A DNA stretch of 64,000 nucleotides from Siphonodentalium dalli (GCA_032622095.1 CP136069.1:105676278-105740277), one strand, 5' to 3'; shown: positions 1 through 8,887, counted from the first letter of the stretch. Numbers and translations are program-made. Notes: a model not told the origin generated them from the letters alone.

Positions 1-456
1 CATTTTACATGCTTTCATAATGGAAAAATTGTGATTACGGGCATTAAAAGTGAAAAGCAGATGTTAAATATTGTATATCCTACCATATGTGAACTTGAAT
101 TACTTTCAGAATAAATATATATATGTATCGATTATCTATTTTTTTCATTGGGGGGGGGGGGGGATGGCTCACATACCTTTGTTTTTTAGGCTTTTGACAA
201 AACAAACAAAAACAATAGATTTTTTTGTTTGTTTTGGCAACAGACCTAATACCACCTCACCGGACTCTCTCCACAGACCCCCCCACCCCCACCCCTCTCA
301 ACCCAGTCATATACATATATATATATATATATATATATTTTCCCAGTCATACATATGATAATATAAGAACGATAAATGATTGTATTTACAATATTTTATT
401 TATATACATAATATAATTTAAAGAGTGTTTCTCTCGTTGTCGCTAATGAAGAGCGT
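1..456. other. non-coding flank downstream of protease
   Basis: No supportable gene. It holds a run of 14 G at 150-163, a C-rich patch near 278-300 and an (AT)n microsatellite at about 315-338. Near 452-460 the minus strand has a form of the AACGCTCTT motif that recurs elsewhere in the window. This may be internal Polinton spacer if the element continues leftwards. Confidence 0.5.
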
Positions 457-903
457 TTACAGAATATATTTCAACATAAAATCCTTAATAATTAAATCAT
501 TATACATATAATTATTGGCACTGAAACGTCTCATTATATTTTCTAGACTGTATCCGCACAGTTTATAGAATGCAAAGTATATGCAATAGGGACCGCATAT
601 ATTAGAACCCTGTAATCTGTAAGCATTGCACTCGTAACGAGGTCCATTCAATAACAACACGTGTTTAAATCGTCCGTTGTAACACTCGGGTTTTAATCCC
701 ATAGGGTCGAAGAACTCTGATGCGTTATGTTCCTGGAATGTCATCAATATCCAGTGGCGTCCAGGTTGGCTACTCTCGTCTGTGTTAACTATATACATCC
801 GGGGATATTGGATATAAAGAGGTAATTTGTCTATGGGACAAACATCTATCTCATTATGGTTTGTGAAACTATTTATCGCCCTCATGAGTCCACGTGTATT
901 CAT
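457..903 (-). CDS. PRO: Polinton cysteine protease (adenain-like, PRO)
   Basis: 148 residues. The catalytic layout of the adenovirus-type maturation protease is visible: His50 followed by Trp (GRHW), an acidic residue in FFDP (Asp66), Gln98 for the oxyanion hole and nucleophile Cys103 in QGSNICGPYC. In this family the enzyme cleaves capsid and core proteins during virion-like particle maturation. The length is shorter than adenain (about 200) but usual for Polintons. The ATG at 903-901 overlaps the capsid stop as TAATG, so it is the last gene of the cluster and could be translated by termination-reinitiation. The frame is open with all catalytic residues present, so it may still be functional. 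Confidence 0.87.
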   Translation of the reverse strand: MNTRGLMRAINSFTNHNEIDVCPIDKLPLYIQYPRMYIVNTDESSQPGRHWILMTFQEHNASEFFDPMGLKPECYNGRFKHVLLLNGPRYECNAYRLQGSNICGPYCIYFAFYKLCGYSLENIMRRFSANNYMYNDLIIKDFMLKYIL

Positions 904-2165
904 TATTCAATGCAAACTTTACGACTCTCGTCAACTTTGAGAAAGGCAGGAAATTTTGCGTAAACGATTACAGTACAATTGTCTTTCAAAGCCGATGAGA
1001 ATTTAATCTCGAGGCGTGTGTGACCTTTGTGCGGTATGACTCTATCGTGATTAATTCCTTGCGGGTTTATCCGATATATGCAATAACCTTTCGCATAATC
1101 CTCATAAGTAATATGAACGGCTTTTCGTTTCGCATCTTTTATTATCGTATTGTAAGCTTCTACATATTCCTTACTGGTAAAGTTCGGTTGGAGTGCTTGG
1201 GCGGGCATAGACTGCCCGTTGACGTAAAATCCGACGAAGTTGCATCCAAAAGTCGCAAAGTTGAACGGGTTCTTATCGCGTGAACCGCTTTCAGCCTTTG
1301 ATGATACTAAGCCAATAATACAGCTACTGGGTACGTTTCCTTGAAATAGATTATCTTCTCCCAAACTGAATGCACCTTTTGACACTGTATACGTCTTTAT
1401 GATAGATTTTGAAAAAGGATAACACGCGTTCTTTTTCTTGAGTGACTCAGTATGACTGAGTAATACACCGGGGTTAACTTTCACAGTGGCTAGTCTCAAA
1501 TTAGCTTCCTGTATTTTCAACTTGTATGTCTCAGTGGTTCCCGCATACATCAGTCTAAAAACATCTCTCGTCTGCCAGAATTTTAACGTGAGCGGGAGAC
1601 CATTTAGTAGTAATTTGTCCTGTTGGAAGAAGTCAAGCTGAATTGATCCCATAATATCCATTATTTGACTAGTACGGGTTGTTTTGGACCTGTAATACAG
1701 GCCAGAGTTCCCGCTTTTCGAATCTGCCAGGTCCATACCACCTGCCGTGTCCTTTTCGAACGCTTGTCCATGTAGCTGTTCCTTACGTTCAGTTTCTAAG
1801 AGTACATCGAAATATGCTTTGTATGGATAATTCGGCCCGACTTGACTCACGGGAACTTGCTGTATATTCAAATCGACCTGCGAAAATATTGAATGTTGGG
1901 GTGCATTTATCAGACCCACATCGTCATTAACGGTTAGAGCCGAACCATCTTGCTTGGTTATTTTGAGTTTGAGAAGTAGCAATGTCCGTTTGAGGTCCAT
2001 GTAGGTTGTGGCCATGGCGGGAATATTGAACTCTAAAGCTGCAGTGTCTGTCAGCTGATTCACGGGTCTGTAGTTTATCCATTCTGTCGCTTGTATTCCG
2101 CTGTCAACCGCGGGCGATTCAAATAATGCCAATTTAGAGGTATGGTACTCTCTGTATTCATTCAT
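903..2165 (-). CDS. Polinton jelly-roll capsid protein (F54H12.2-like)
   Basis: 420 residues, intact, ATG at 2165. It belongs to the animal Polinton protein family often labelled 'uncharacterized protein F54H12.2-like'. The diagnostic stretch is near residues 95-125, with the SQVDLNIQQ strand and a PNYPYKAYFDVLLE segment. The predicted content is mostly beta with no membrane span. Structural work on Polintons assigns such proteins to jelly-roll virion components; whether this is the major capsid protein or a penton-type minor one cannot be settled by eye. It sits between a small acidic ORF (80 bp upstream) and the protease (1-nt overlap), as in other Polintons where capsid genes cluster with the protease. 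Confidence 0.75.
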   Translation of the reverse strand: MNEYREYHTSKLALFESPAVDSGIQATEWINYRPVNQLTDTAALEFNIPAMATTYMDLKRTLLLLKLKITKQDGSALTVNDDVGLINAPQHSIFSQVDLNIQQVPVSQVGPNYPYKAYFDVLLETERKEQLHGQAFEKDTAGGMDLADSKSGNSGLYYRSKTTRTSQIMDIMGSIQLDFFQQDKLLLNGLPLTLKFWQTRDVFRLMYAGTTETYKLKIQEANLRLATVKVNPGVLLSHTESLKKKNACYPFSKSIIKTYTVSKGAFSLGEDNLFQGNVPSSCIIGLVSSKAESGSRDKNPFNFATFGCNFVGFYVNGQSMPAQALQPNFTSKEYVEAYNTIIKDAKRKAVHITYEDYAKGYCIYRINPQGINHDRVIPHKGHTRLEIKFSSALKDNCTVIVYAKFPAFLKVDESRKVCIE

Positions 2166-2245
2166 GGTTTATCGAAAAAGGGGGTTTTCACTTTCTTAGG
2201 GTTATGAGGCAAATCGTTAGGTAACACCCTCTTATTGTTTTTTTT

Positions 2246-2491
2246 TTACGCCTTACGTGCTTGTGTCAACTTATTTTCTGCAACTTCGGCTTTGGCCATT
2301 TCAATCGCTTGCGCTATGGGTGTCACTACGTTAATATGCGGTTTTAGAACGTCTTCTTCTTCACTATCGCTATTTTGAGTTTTGTCAATAAAGTAGCGAC
2401 CCTCATTATCTGGCGTTAACTTCCCATTAATCATGTCCCTGAAATGTTTTCTCCACTTTTCAATATCGGTTGGAATATACGTGATCGACAT
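2246..2491 (-). CDS. small acidic Polinton protein, unknown function
   Basis: 81 residues with an ATG at 2491. Its start overlaps the 3' end of the preceding frame by 32 nt. The N-terminal third has an aromatic/basic helix-like segment (IEKWRKHFRDMI), the middle is acidic (SDSEEED, about residues 41-47), and the C-terminus is Ala/Lys-rich. No family was recognised. Short proteins at this place, between the small capsid-like gene and the capsid gene, are common in invertebrate Polintons. It is probably a real gene because of the overlapping arrangement and the retained open frame. Confidence 0.5.
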   Translation of the reverse strand: MSITYIPTDIEKWRKHFRDMINGKLTPDNEGRYFIDKTQNSDSEEEDVLKPHINVVTPIAQAIEMAKAEVAENKLTQARKA

Positions 2492-2867
2492 GTTTCTTCA
2501 GATGTAGTGTACAGGTCACTCTTTTTTCTGCATTTATTTTAGAAAGTTTATCGCCTCTTATAAAAATCCTGAGACGCTGAAGTTTATCCTGTCTTACGTT
2601 TATGTAGAATGAGTCCTCAAAACTCCGCCAATGACCCGTATCACGTGTGTCTCTCTTTATAACCCGGAGGATGGGGGATGATGTGTCGCAGGCTATTGAT
2701 TCTCCACATATGTCCGAACAAATATATAATAAATCCGTGTCTATATGGTCAGTTATGTTTATGTCTTTCAAACAACATAACCACGCTCCTTCCAATATTA
2801 ATACACCAGGTAACTCTATTGTGAAGTCGAGAGGACGATTATCTGGATATTTATCTATGGAATCGTC
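2460..2867 (-). pseudogene. small capsid-like Polinton protein, start lost
   Basis: The frame is open for 135 codons from just after a TAG at 2870-2868 to a TGA at 2460, yet contains no methionine codon. Two segments look like a short beta-rich Polinton protein usually found beside the capsid gene: an N-terminal 'DKYPDN...FTIELPGVLILEG.W' region and a C-terminal 'FYINV...IFIRGDKL...CTLHLKK' region. I would class it as a minor jelly-roll/penton-like candidate. The reading frame looks cut from its natural start near 2870 by a small indel or substitution. Non-AUG initiation or splicing are alternatives. The family assignment rests on pattern memory only. Confidence 0.5.
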
Positions 2868-2900
2868 CTAGTCAGGTACAGATAATAATTATCCATATGA

Positions 2901-3341
2901 CTAGTTTCTATTTTGTTTCAAATGAGAATCAATGTTCATCTCTTCTCTTATAGTTTTATCAACATCACTGAATATATACTTGAAGGCAGACCACTGGTTA
3001 TACGGAATACTTATAATCGCGGGAGTGTTATTCACAACTCGCCTAATGCGTGTATAAATGCGCCCTTGATTATTACATAATGTAACAGTAATGTTTGATC
3101 GTATTGTCCACTTTTTCACGAACCCACAGGGGTGTTGTTCGTAATCATGGGGGCGTGACTCATTCGTATGACGTAATTCATAGTCCCCCGTCTGACGTGG
3201 TATCTTCTTTGGAACTAATATAACCGGTAGTGACAGAGTTATTACCATAATAGTAATTCCTATCCATTTAAGGAGATTCATATGTAGACGACCGCGTTCT
3301 GTTTGAAACATATTCGTCAAGGTATCTGTTCTATTATTCAT
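2901..3341 (-). CDS. membrane-anchored protein with PC4-like C-terminal domain
   Basis: 146 residues, ATG at 3341, 36 bp downstream of the integrase stop. Residues 23-43 form one strong transmembrane segment (LLKWIGITIMVITL...). Residues 79-133 match the shape of the PC4/Sub1 single-stranded DNA-binding domain: two beta strands with an R.Y..IRR turn, then 'IISIPYNQWSAFKYIFSDVDKTI', close to the PC4 signature ISL..eQW..Lk..I.dID. PC4 proteins bind ssDNA/melted promoters. The combination with a membrane span is unusual. Alternatives are a Polinton-specific membrane protein with a chance resemblance. The frame is intact. Confidence 0.5.
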   Translation of the reverse strand: MNNRTDTLTNMFQTERGRLHMNLLKWIGITIMVITLSLPVILVPKKIPRQTGDYELRHTNESRPHDYEQHPCGFVKKWTIRSNITVTLCNNQGRIYTRIRRVVNNTPAIISIPYNQWSAFKYIFSDVDKTIREEMNIDSHLKQNRN

Positions 3342-3377
3342 GATTGTAATGGTTTCCCCTCGGATAGCTTGCTCTTA

Positions 3378-4487
3378 TTAATTTTGATATCTGTCGACAT
3401 CAGACTCTAAAATCCATGAATTAAATTTGTCAGGCCATGAATGCCAGTGCACCAGGACTTCAATTTGACCCTTTCGTTTCCTCTTTTTGACAATTTTATC
3501 TATTCTGTAAACTGTTTCGTCATCAACGCGCACCCCTTGAAGTTCTGACTCGTAGAAAGCACCCTCAATGTTTTCATCCAAGAAATCTGTCAATGTATAC
3601 AAGGGTATGTTCTGCCTGTAAAACCTCTTAGTCACTTTGAACAACTCTCCAGTCCATTTCTGAGAATATTCTCGGTCAAAAACTGCTTTGGTGTGTGATA
3701 TTCTAACGATATCATTTACATCGTATTTGAACTTTTTCTTCAATTTACTTTTAACACCTCCCTTCTGTCTTATTAACCACTGATCGAGACGAGACTCATC
3801 TTCATTCTCAACAGTTATGGAGTCAGGGGTGGTGCCTAACGAACGATGTATTGTATGGTTATAACTTTTCACAATATCTTGTAGAATGTCGATATATCTA
3901 GCATTATTATGCTTTATCATATAACGTGAAATCTTCTGCTTTATAGTTTTTATGACCCGTTCCGAATAATTGGCTTTCATTTCGTTTTGCGTAAAATTTT
4001 GAGATATATGAAGACCCTTAAGGTAACTTTTGACCCGTTTGTTTGTGAACTCCGAACCGCGATCCGTTCGGAGGACGCGAGGGGTTCTTCCACCTTCAAA
4101 TATATGTTTCATAGCATTGATCACATTAATTGCAGTTTTCCTCTTTATAGCTTCACACCATAACTTCCTAGAAAAAATGTCAATCATTACTAACACGTAG
4201 GTGTAATTGTCGTTGTCTTTGGAAACATCATTCATATCCATGAGGTCTCCATCCCATTGACTGTCAGAAGCGTTTACAATAACACGAGATCTCGGGAATT
4301 TTCGTCTAACACTTTTTGTCAGGGAATAACTTTCATGATTTTGTAGCCACGCCACAATCTCGCGCTTGGAAATGTTGTGCTTATTTTCAGATTTTACAGT
4401 CTGATGCAACTTTGTAGCTCCTGAGTACGATGCGGGGTGACCCGGATTAAAATAAATTGAACTCAAATAATCTTTCCAATCGGCCAT
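3378..4487 (-). CDS. INT: Polinton integrase (rve fold + chromodomain)
   Basis: 369 residues from the ATG at 4487 (the frame is open slightly further to a GTG, which is less likely). It is a retroviral-type DDE integrase: Asp81 in DGDLMDM, Asp142 in RTDRGSEF and Glu176 in SERVIKT, with SH3-like and basic regions between about 245 and 320. The last 45 residues form a chromodomain (YRIDKIV...VLVHWHSWP..FNSW). It integrates the element, producing 6-bp target duplications in this family. An N-terminal zinc-binding HHCC module is not evident. The start lies 5 nt after the upstream stop. All three catalytic acids are present and there are no breaks. Confidence 0.93.
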   Translation of the reverse strand: MADWKDYLSSIYFNPGHPASYSGATKLHQTVKSENKHNISKREIVAWLQNHESYSLTKSVRRKFPRSRVIVNASDSQWDGDLMDMNDVSKDNDNYTYVLVMIDIFSRKLWCEAIKRKTAINVINAMKHIFEGGRTPRVLRTDRGSEFTNKRVKSYLKGLHISQNFTQNEMKANYSERVIKTIKQKISRYMIKHNNARYIDILQDIVKSYNHTIHRSLGTTPDSITVENEDESRLDQWLIRQKGGVKSKLKKKFKYDVNDIVRISHTKAVFDREYSQKWTGELFKVTKRFYRQNIPLYTLTDFLDENIEGAFYESELQGVRVDDETVYRIDKIVKKRKRKGQIEVLVHWHSWPDKFNSWILESDVDRYQN

Positions 4488-4492
4488 ATTGT

Positions 4493-4861
4493 TCACAGTA
4501 ATATCCAGCGTTTGTTCTTTATCTTGGTCAGTTTACCGGCGATTATACCCGGAGGTCTAGATATTTCACGCTTAACCCCTCTTATTTTCTTTTTTCTTTG
4601 CTTGGTATGTGTCTTTTTCGATGTGTTAACTTCTGATTTTTGGATTGCATCCTGAGGTTCAGTCGTTTGAACTGTATTAACAATCTGATTATTCATCGGG
4701 TCCATTTCTTTATCCATTTCATCGGAATGGCTACTATTGTTTGCCGAGATGTCGCTGTGTTCAATGTTAGACTCCGATGAAACTTTTTTGTGTTCACTTT
4801 TTTCAGTGTACCTCATATATCTTTCATACGGGATCAAAACAGTTTTCTTCACAGACTCCAT
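4493..4861 (-). CDS. small Ser/Lys-rich Polinton protein, unknown
   Basis: 122 residues. The true ATG (4861-4859) overlaps the preceding stop as TGATG. The N-terminus has a short conserved-looking motif, VLIPYERYMRY, which I associate with small Polinton/adintovirus proteins. The middle is Ser/Glu/Asp-rich and the C-terminus strongly basic (KKTHTKQRKKKIRG...KR). A DNA-binding or core-protein role is possible but not shown. No domain was recognised. It is encoded just before the integrase in a tightly packed set. Confidence 0.55.
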   Translation of the reverse strand: MESVKKTVLIPYERYMRYTEKSEHKKVSSESNIEHSDISANNSSHSDEMDKEMDPMNNQIVNTVQTTEPQDAIQKSEVNTSKKTHTKQRKKKIRGVKREISRPPGIIAGKLTKIKNKRWILL

Positions 4862-5184
4862 CACAAAAACTGTTTCAATTTAGGTTCAACGATGTTCAAC
4901 ATCAAAGCAATGGCGGTTGAGTGATTATTCACACTTTTTCTTTTCCTCAACAAACTCACAGATTTATCACCCAAGAATATATAAAATGATTTATATCGCC
5001 GTAATTTAGCTTTTTGTTGAACTGTAACTGTTAAACTATCATGTAGTAAATTGATCGTAATTTCAACCAGAACTTTCAACTGATTATTAGTTATCGATGT
5101 CAATAATGCGTTTCGTTGAGATCTTGATTGGGTTGATGTCAATAGTCTGACAAAATTCAACTCATTACGTAATAATCGACTCAT
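4861..5184 (-). CDS. small helical Polinton protein, core/adapter-like
   Basis: 107 residues, ATG at 5184, 40 bp after the ATPase stop. It is a basic, helical protein with the pattern '...LLHDSLTVTVQQKAKLRRYKSFYIFLGDKSVSLLRKRKSV', resembling a short protein (LTxxQKxxLKKHKxxLRxLxDKxVSLxxKRxxL) that is very widespread in Polinton- and adintovirus-type elements. In other copies that family ends in a hydrophobic glycine-rich tail; here the tail is polar. Its function in the family is unclear; a virion-core role has been suggested. Its TGA overlaps the next ATG. Confidence 0.6.
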   Translation of the reverse strand: MSRLLRNELNFVRLLTSTQSRSQRNALLTSITNNQLKVLVEITINLLHDSLTVTVQQKAKLRRYKSFYIFLGDKSVSLLRKRKSVNNHSTAIALMLNIVEPKLKQFL

Positions 5185-5224
5185 TTTATCGTCGCGACTC
5201 AGCTCCGATACTGTCCCCTTCTTA

Positions 5225-5890
5225 TTACGTAGTAGGTACGTAAATTATAGGGTCTTGGTTGGGAAACACGTCTGTTCGTAGCCTGTATTTATCCTCAGTG
5301 TGAGGGGACATATCTATTATAAGATACGCAAATGGTTTCTTCATACAATCCTTGTATGCCTCAATGAGTACTTTAGATTTACCGGGATACAATTGTCTAC
5401 CCAATGTGGAAATTTGTGATCCATCCCTCAAATTTTTGAATAAAATTAGATATCCTGTGTTTAAGGCTATAGTTCTCGCAGCCTTGCCTTGTGCGTATAA
5501 ATTTTGTGAAATAAACAGCACCGAAAGACAGCGATGATGAGTTTGCTGCGTAAATAGTGTTTCAATCTCTTTTTGGTCAATAATGCGATGCATCAAGTCG
5601 TCTAATATTAACATATTATGTTTACCGTCAGCAAATTCTTCGATTTCTGTTTGGGTAGGTAATCCTTGATGCATGACCAAATTTTCGATTGATGATTCAA
5701 TTTCATCATAGAAATTTTGATAAATACCGTAACAGTACATTATTTTCTTAGGTGGATCTCTAGAATACATTCCATTAAGATTTTGCAGGAATCTGTAGAC
5801 CCATCTCGTCTTACCAGAACCAGTTGGTCCGGTGATGCAAATACTAGAACAAGGTTCAAATGGTATGGAGCTATGGTTAATTGGACCCAT
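5225..5890 (-). CDS. ATP: A32-like packaging ATPase (FtsK/HerA superfamily)
   Basis: 221 residues from the ATG at 5890. Walker A is GPTGSGKT at residues 21-28 and Walker B is MLILDDLM at 93-100. A sensor-like segment (LSVLFISQNL) follows, then an IALNTGYLILFKN segment typical of viral genome-packaging ATPases. In related systems it pumps the element's DNA into a capsid. It is the first gene of the minus-strand cluster, with a TATA-like element about 45 nt upstream. The paralogue at 50.1-51.2 kb has the same core but an added N-terminal zinc finger. Intact and complete for the family. Confidence 0.92.
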   Translation of the reverse strand: MGPINHSSIPFEPCSSICITGPTGSGKTRWVYRFLQNLNGMYSRDPPKKIMYCYGIYQNFYDEIESSIENLVMHQGLPTQTEIEEFADGKHNMLILDDLMHRIIDQKEIETLFTQQTHHRCLSVLFISQNLYAQGKAARTIALNTGYLILFKNLRDGSQISTLGRQLYPGKSKVLIEAYKDCMKKPFAYLIIDMSPHTEDKYRLRTDVFPNQDPIIYVPTT

Positions 5891-5930
5891 TTTTTGTGTG
5901 TGTTCACTGTGTCCTATTTATTAGTAGCTA

Positions 5931-6042
5931 TACAGTTCTTATATACATCCTAAGTAAACATTTGTTATGGCTGTTGTAAATGAATTACCAGGATGACACT
6001 GCAAGCTATAATATTATAAAAACCTACAGTTCTTATAACATC
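5931..6042 (-). promoter_or_regulatory. duplicated TATA-like motif upstream of ATPase
   Basis: On the minus strand the string GATGTATATAAGAACTGTA (5949-5931) is repeated as GATGTTATAAGAACTGTA (6042-6025). The proximal copy places TATATAAG about 45 nt before the ATPase ATG, a plausible position for a core promoter of the whole minus-strand cluster. The distal copy may be an alternative start or a duplication. No experimental support. Confidence 0.5.
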
Positions 6043-7225
6043 ATTGGTTTTGGTAAGTGATGTGAAGGTGTTTGGTGGATGTTGGGGGTTGGGTGTGGGC
6101 TGGTATTATCACGTTGGTCTGTGATTGAGTGTACAAAATCTCTTGTCAAGTGAACACCTGCACATTATGTATTTTCTAAACATCGAACATGTCTGAACCT
6201 ATCATTGGTACAATAGCAGTGATATAATGTTACATCATCGGTGCTACCTGTAGTTTCGGTATATGATCGTAAGTGTGACTGGAGTGATAAGTGGTTATTA
6301 CGTAATGTTGTTATAACAATGTCATCAAAGCAATTTCTATAATTGAGTGTCCTGGACGTATGCATGTTTTGGCTAACTAATTATCGTGTGAATGACACAG
6401 TTTATCAACCTTAATTGATACTAACCCGTTTGTTCAGACATTAAATCGATATGTTTTCTGAATAGCATATAACTGTGAACGGGGAAATAATATAATTCAT
6501 TTGGTAAAGCAAAGGTGTGAAAGACACATTGTTACCACCAATGTCGCGTGTGTGATTGCGTGTACAGCGAATATGACAATTCATTCTGGAGGGTTGTAAT
6601 TTCACATTACAATTTTCGACCGTTAGTGATTCAACATAGTACATCTCAATACTTCCAATAATTCACGATAATACACACCTGTCATATGGGATAGAGAGAG
6701 TGTAAAGAATAAACGCTCTTTATTATTTATGTAAAAGTAATGGTGTCTATTTTCAGGTATGACAATTATATGAACTGCGTCCGATAAAACACTGGAATGT
6801 ATGCATTCATATCGATGGTCACAATGTCCAATAAAGCTATTTCTAAACATAGATTAATAAATACATTGAAACATTGGTTGAACAAAAAAAATAACGAAAG
6901 ATATTACGCGCAAATAATTTAACATTCGACATTTTTTTAATATCGAGATTATCAGAAACCGAAAACTCGTTATAAATTTTTTATTTAAACTTTTTTTGGA
7001 GAAATAATTTTGAGGGTTTTGAAATTTTTTCTTTTGAAATTTTGGGGTTTTAAATTTTTTTGGAAGTTTTGGGATTTTGAAATTTTTTGGAAAAAATAAT
7101 TTTTGGAAGTTTTGAAATTTTGTTTGGGTTTTGATATTTTGGGAATATTTTAGTACAACCAATTTTAGACCCCAAAGATTCTATTTTTAGATGTGAGGCG
7201 AACGAGCCTCCTATTCTTCTTTTAT
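6043..7225. repeat. Polinton terminal region / TIR candidate (P1)
   Basis: Non-coding. About 6160-6720 matches 32.43-33.06 kb in inverted orientation (shared landmarks: TTATTACGTAATGTTGTTATAA, AGAATAAACGCTCTTTATTA). About 6850-7220 matches 51.84-52.16 kb directly and 31.96-32.28 kb inverted (shared: ATTCGACATTT, AACTCGTTATAAATTTTT, TTAGTACAA, ATCTATTTTTAGATGTG). The block 6990-7140 is low complexity, TTTTGAAATTTT-like. Because the same block follows two different Polinton ATPases it is best read as the element's terminus; the exact end near 7195-7225 is approximate. Confidence 0.55.
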
Positions 7226-7435
7226 TACAAATTTGCCAAAGCAAATACCAAATAAATCAACACTGGTTAGCTGTGGCGTGATTAATCTATATTTTAATAT
7301 AGATCACAGCCTAGGAATACAAGCGATGCTATATTGGGTTAATAAATACTATATATGCTATGCTTTATTTCTCTATACGACATGAATTCGCATGTTACGA
7401 AGAGATGTGTGAGGTATATATACAAGGTGCATGGT
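7226..7435. other. non-coding, nothing recognised
   Basis: AT-rich sequence between the Polinton end and a foldback-arm relic. A short inverted pair (TCTATATTTTAATATAGA) lies at about 7287-7304. No gene. Confidence 0.4.
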
Positions 7436-7790
7436 AATTAAGGGTACTCAATCCGATAAGACGCTCCTAAATTACTATTTATGTGGCTTTATATTGATTC
7501 GAGTCGAGGAACCATCCCATCAAAGCTTAGAGTGATCAGATAACGATTTTTGAAGTTTGTAATATCTCGAGATGTGTAATAATATGTGGCCCAGAAACAC
7601 GTGGTCAAACGGAGGGTCTCGGACAAAATTGCGGATGAAGATAGATAACTCTAAACCAAGTGGTAATACGGTCAAATTTCGTAATACTCTAAGTGATAAT
7701 ACGGCCATATTTTGTTGAACAAAATGTTGATAAGTAACAAGTTTTGGGAAATTTGATACCATAGTTGACAGCGTTGGCATTATTTTGTTG
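7436..7790. repeat. single arm of a foldback DNA element
   Basis: This stretch matches the right arm of the foldback element at 38.88-39.83 kb: GGGTACTCAATC end, the CGAGTCGAGGAACC string, TCTCGGAC.AAATT.C.GATGAAGAT.GATAACTCTAAA, and a GTTGACAG.GTT.GCATTATTTT block. Only one arm is present, so it is a broken or solo copy. Confidence 0.65.
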
Positions 7791-7832
7791 AAACAACAAC
7801 ATTGTCATCATCTAATATATATATTTGAGGAA

Positions 7833-7835
<3 letters not shown>

Positions 7836-7874
<39 letters not shown>

Positions 7875-7883
7875 TGTGTGTGT
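7836..7883. repeat. (TG)n microsatellite
   Basis: Pure TG dinucleotides with one C interruption. Any open frame here is a by-product of the repeat. Confidence 0.95.
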
Positions 7884-8887
7884 GAGTTAACAATCGCCTA
7901 CAATGGGGCTTACATTCCAGACTTTAAACCTTCTAATCGGGCTCGAGCCCGTTTGTCCCGCGAGCCCGATTGTAAACAGCGTTCAAACGGGTTTGCGAGA
8001 GCTCAAATTATAGATAGAAAATGAAAAGTCCAGTTGAGCCCGTTTGGATAACTCGTCTGGTTTTTAACATTTTTGGTGTGTGATCCTATCAACTATTGTG
8101 TATCCGAGATCCTAATTGTGCCAATAGAAACAAAACTTTCATATGTAGAATATGGTAGGTTTCGGCGTACGTTGTATAGTTCACCGGGTCGGGTATGTAT
8201 GACACGGACAGAACACATTGTATTCAGTAAACAGCTCCAAATCGCGATTTTACCCACAATTTCACTCAACTCCTATGTTATTCTCTATGGAGGTTTAGTT
8301 TAAGTTTATATCGTAGTCCCATGTGTCTGTTCGTCAGATACAGACTAAAGCATGTAGGAGCCTCCTTGATACCGGTATATTTATCAATGACAGCTATACG
8401 AGGCCTCTGGATATTGACATAAGCGCGTGCATCGCAACACATATCTAGCAAAATAGCCCCTTAAGTGAGATGTCTTTCAACAAAGGTCAAGGTTATTTTA
8501 GGGTCGAGGTCAAGGTCATGTAAACCCCCCACATCAACTTGACAACAAATTTGGTTGAGGTTGGATCTTGACTGCTCCCGACATGTCGACCCATGTTAAG
8601 ATGGACATATAATCGAATTACCTTATTAGATGTTTATTACGCCTTTCGTCGCATTTGACATAACAGGCGATTCAATTTCAAACAGTGTACATATTACATA
8701 ATATAAATGTGAGGTGACATAATATACATACACAATATAGGTTGGAGTTATTAGTTTACTACATGTACATGGTATATTGATTGAGGGTATACTATCTTAT
8801 AATGTGATAATGTTATCTTATAATTATTGGGGGTATATAATGTATGTGGGGCGATTCCCTGTACATATGTTGTATGAGGTGGGCATT
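7884..8887. other. non-coding dispersed-repeat sequence
   Basis: No gene. At 7935-8050 the string GAGCCCGTTTG and its complement recur several times. At 8470-8600 there is a 'caaggtcaaggttatt...gaggtcaaggtcatgtaaa' stretch of a kind common in mollusc non-coding DNA. The rest is AT-rich. Confidence 0.4.

Larger units (their letters stand above)
1..7225 (-). mobile_element. Polinton/Maverick element, partial (copy P1)
   Basis: Nine compact minus-strand frames between 457 and 5890 include the Polinton hallmark set: retroviral-type integrase with chromodomain, A32-like packaging ATPase, adenain-type cysteine protease and jelly-roll capsid protein. About 1.3 kb of non-coding sequence beyond the ATPase ends in an AT-rich block near 6850-7220. 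That block recurs at 51.8-52.16 kb beyond a second Polinton ATPase, so it is taken as the terminal inverted repeat. The other end and any protein-primed DNA polymerase B would have to lie left of base 1 or be lost. Family membership is sure; both boundaries are inferred. Confidence 0.85.

Noticed and set aside
6854..7244. Overlapping minus frames rich in Lys/Phe/Asn-Pro
   Set aside because: Low-complexity TTTTGAAATTTT tract in the Polinton end.
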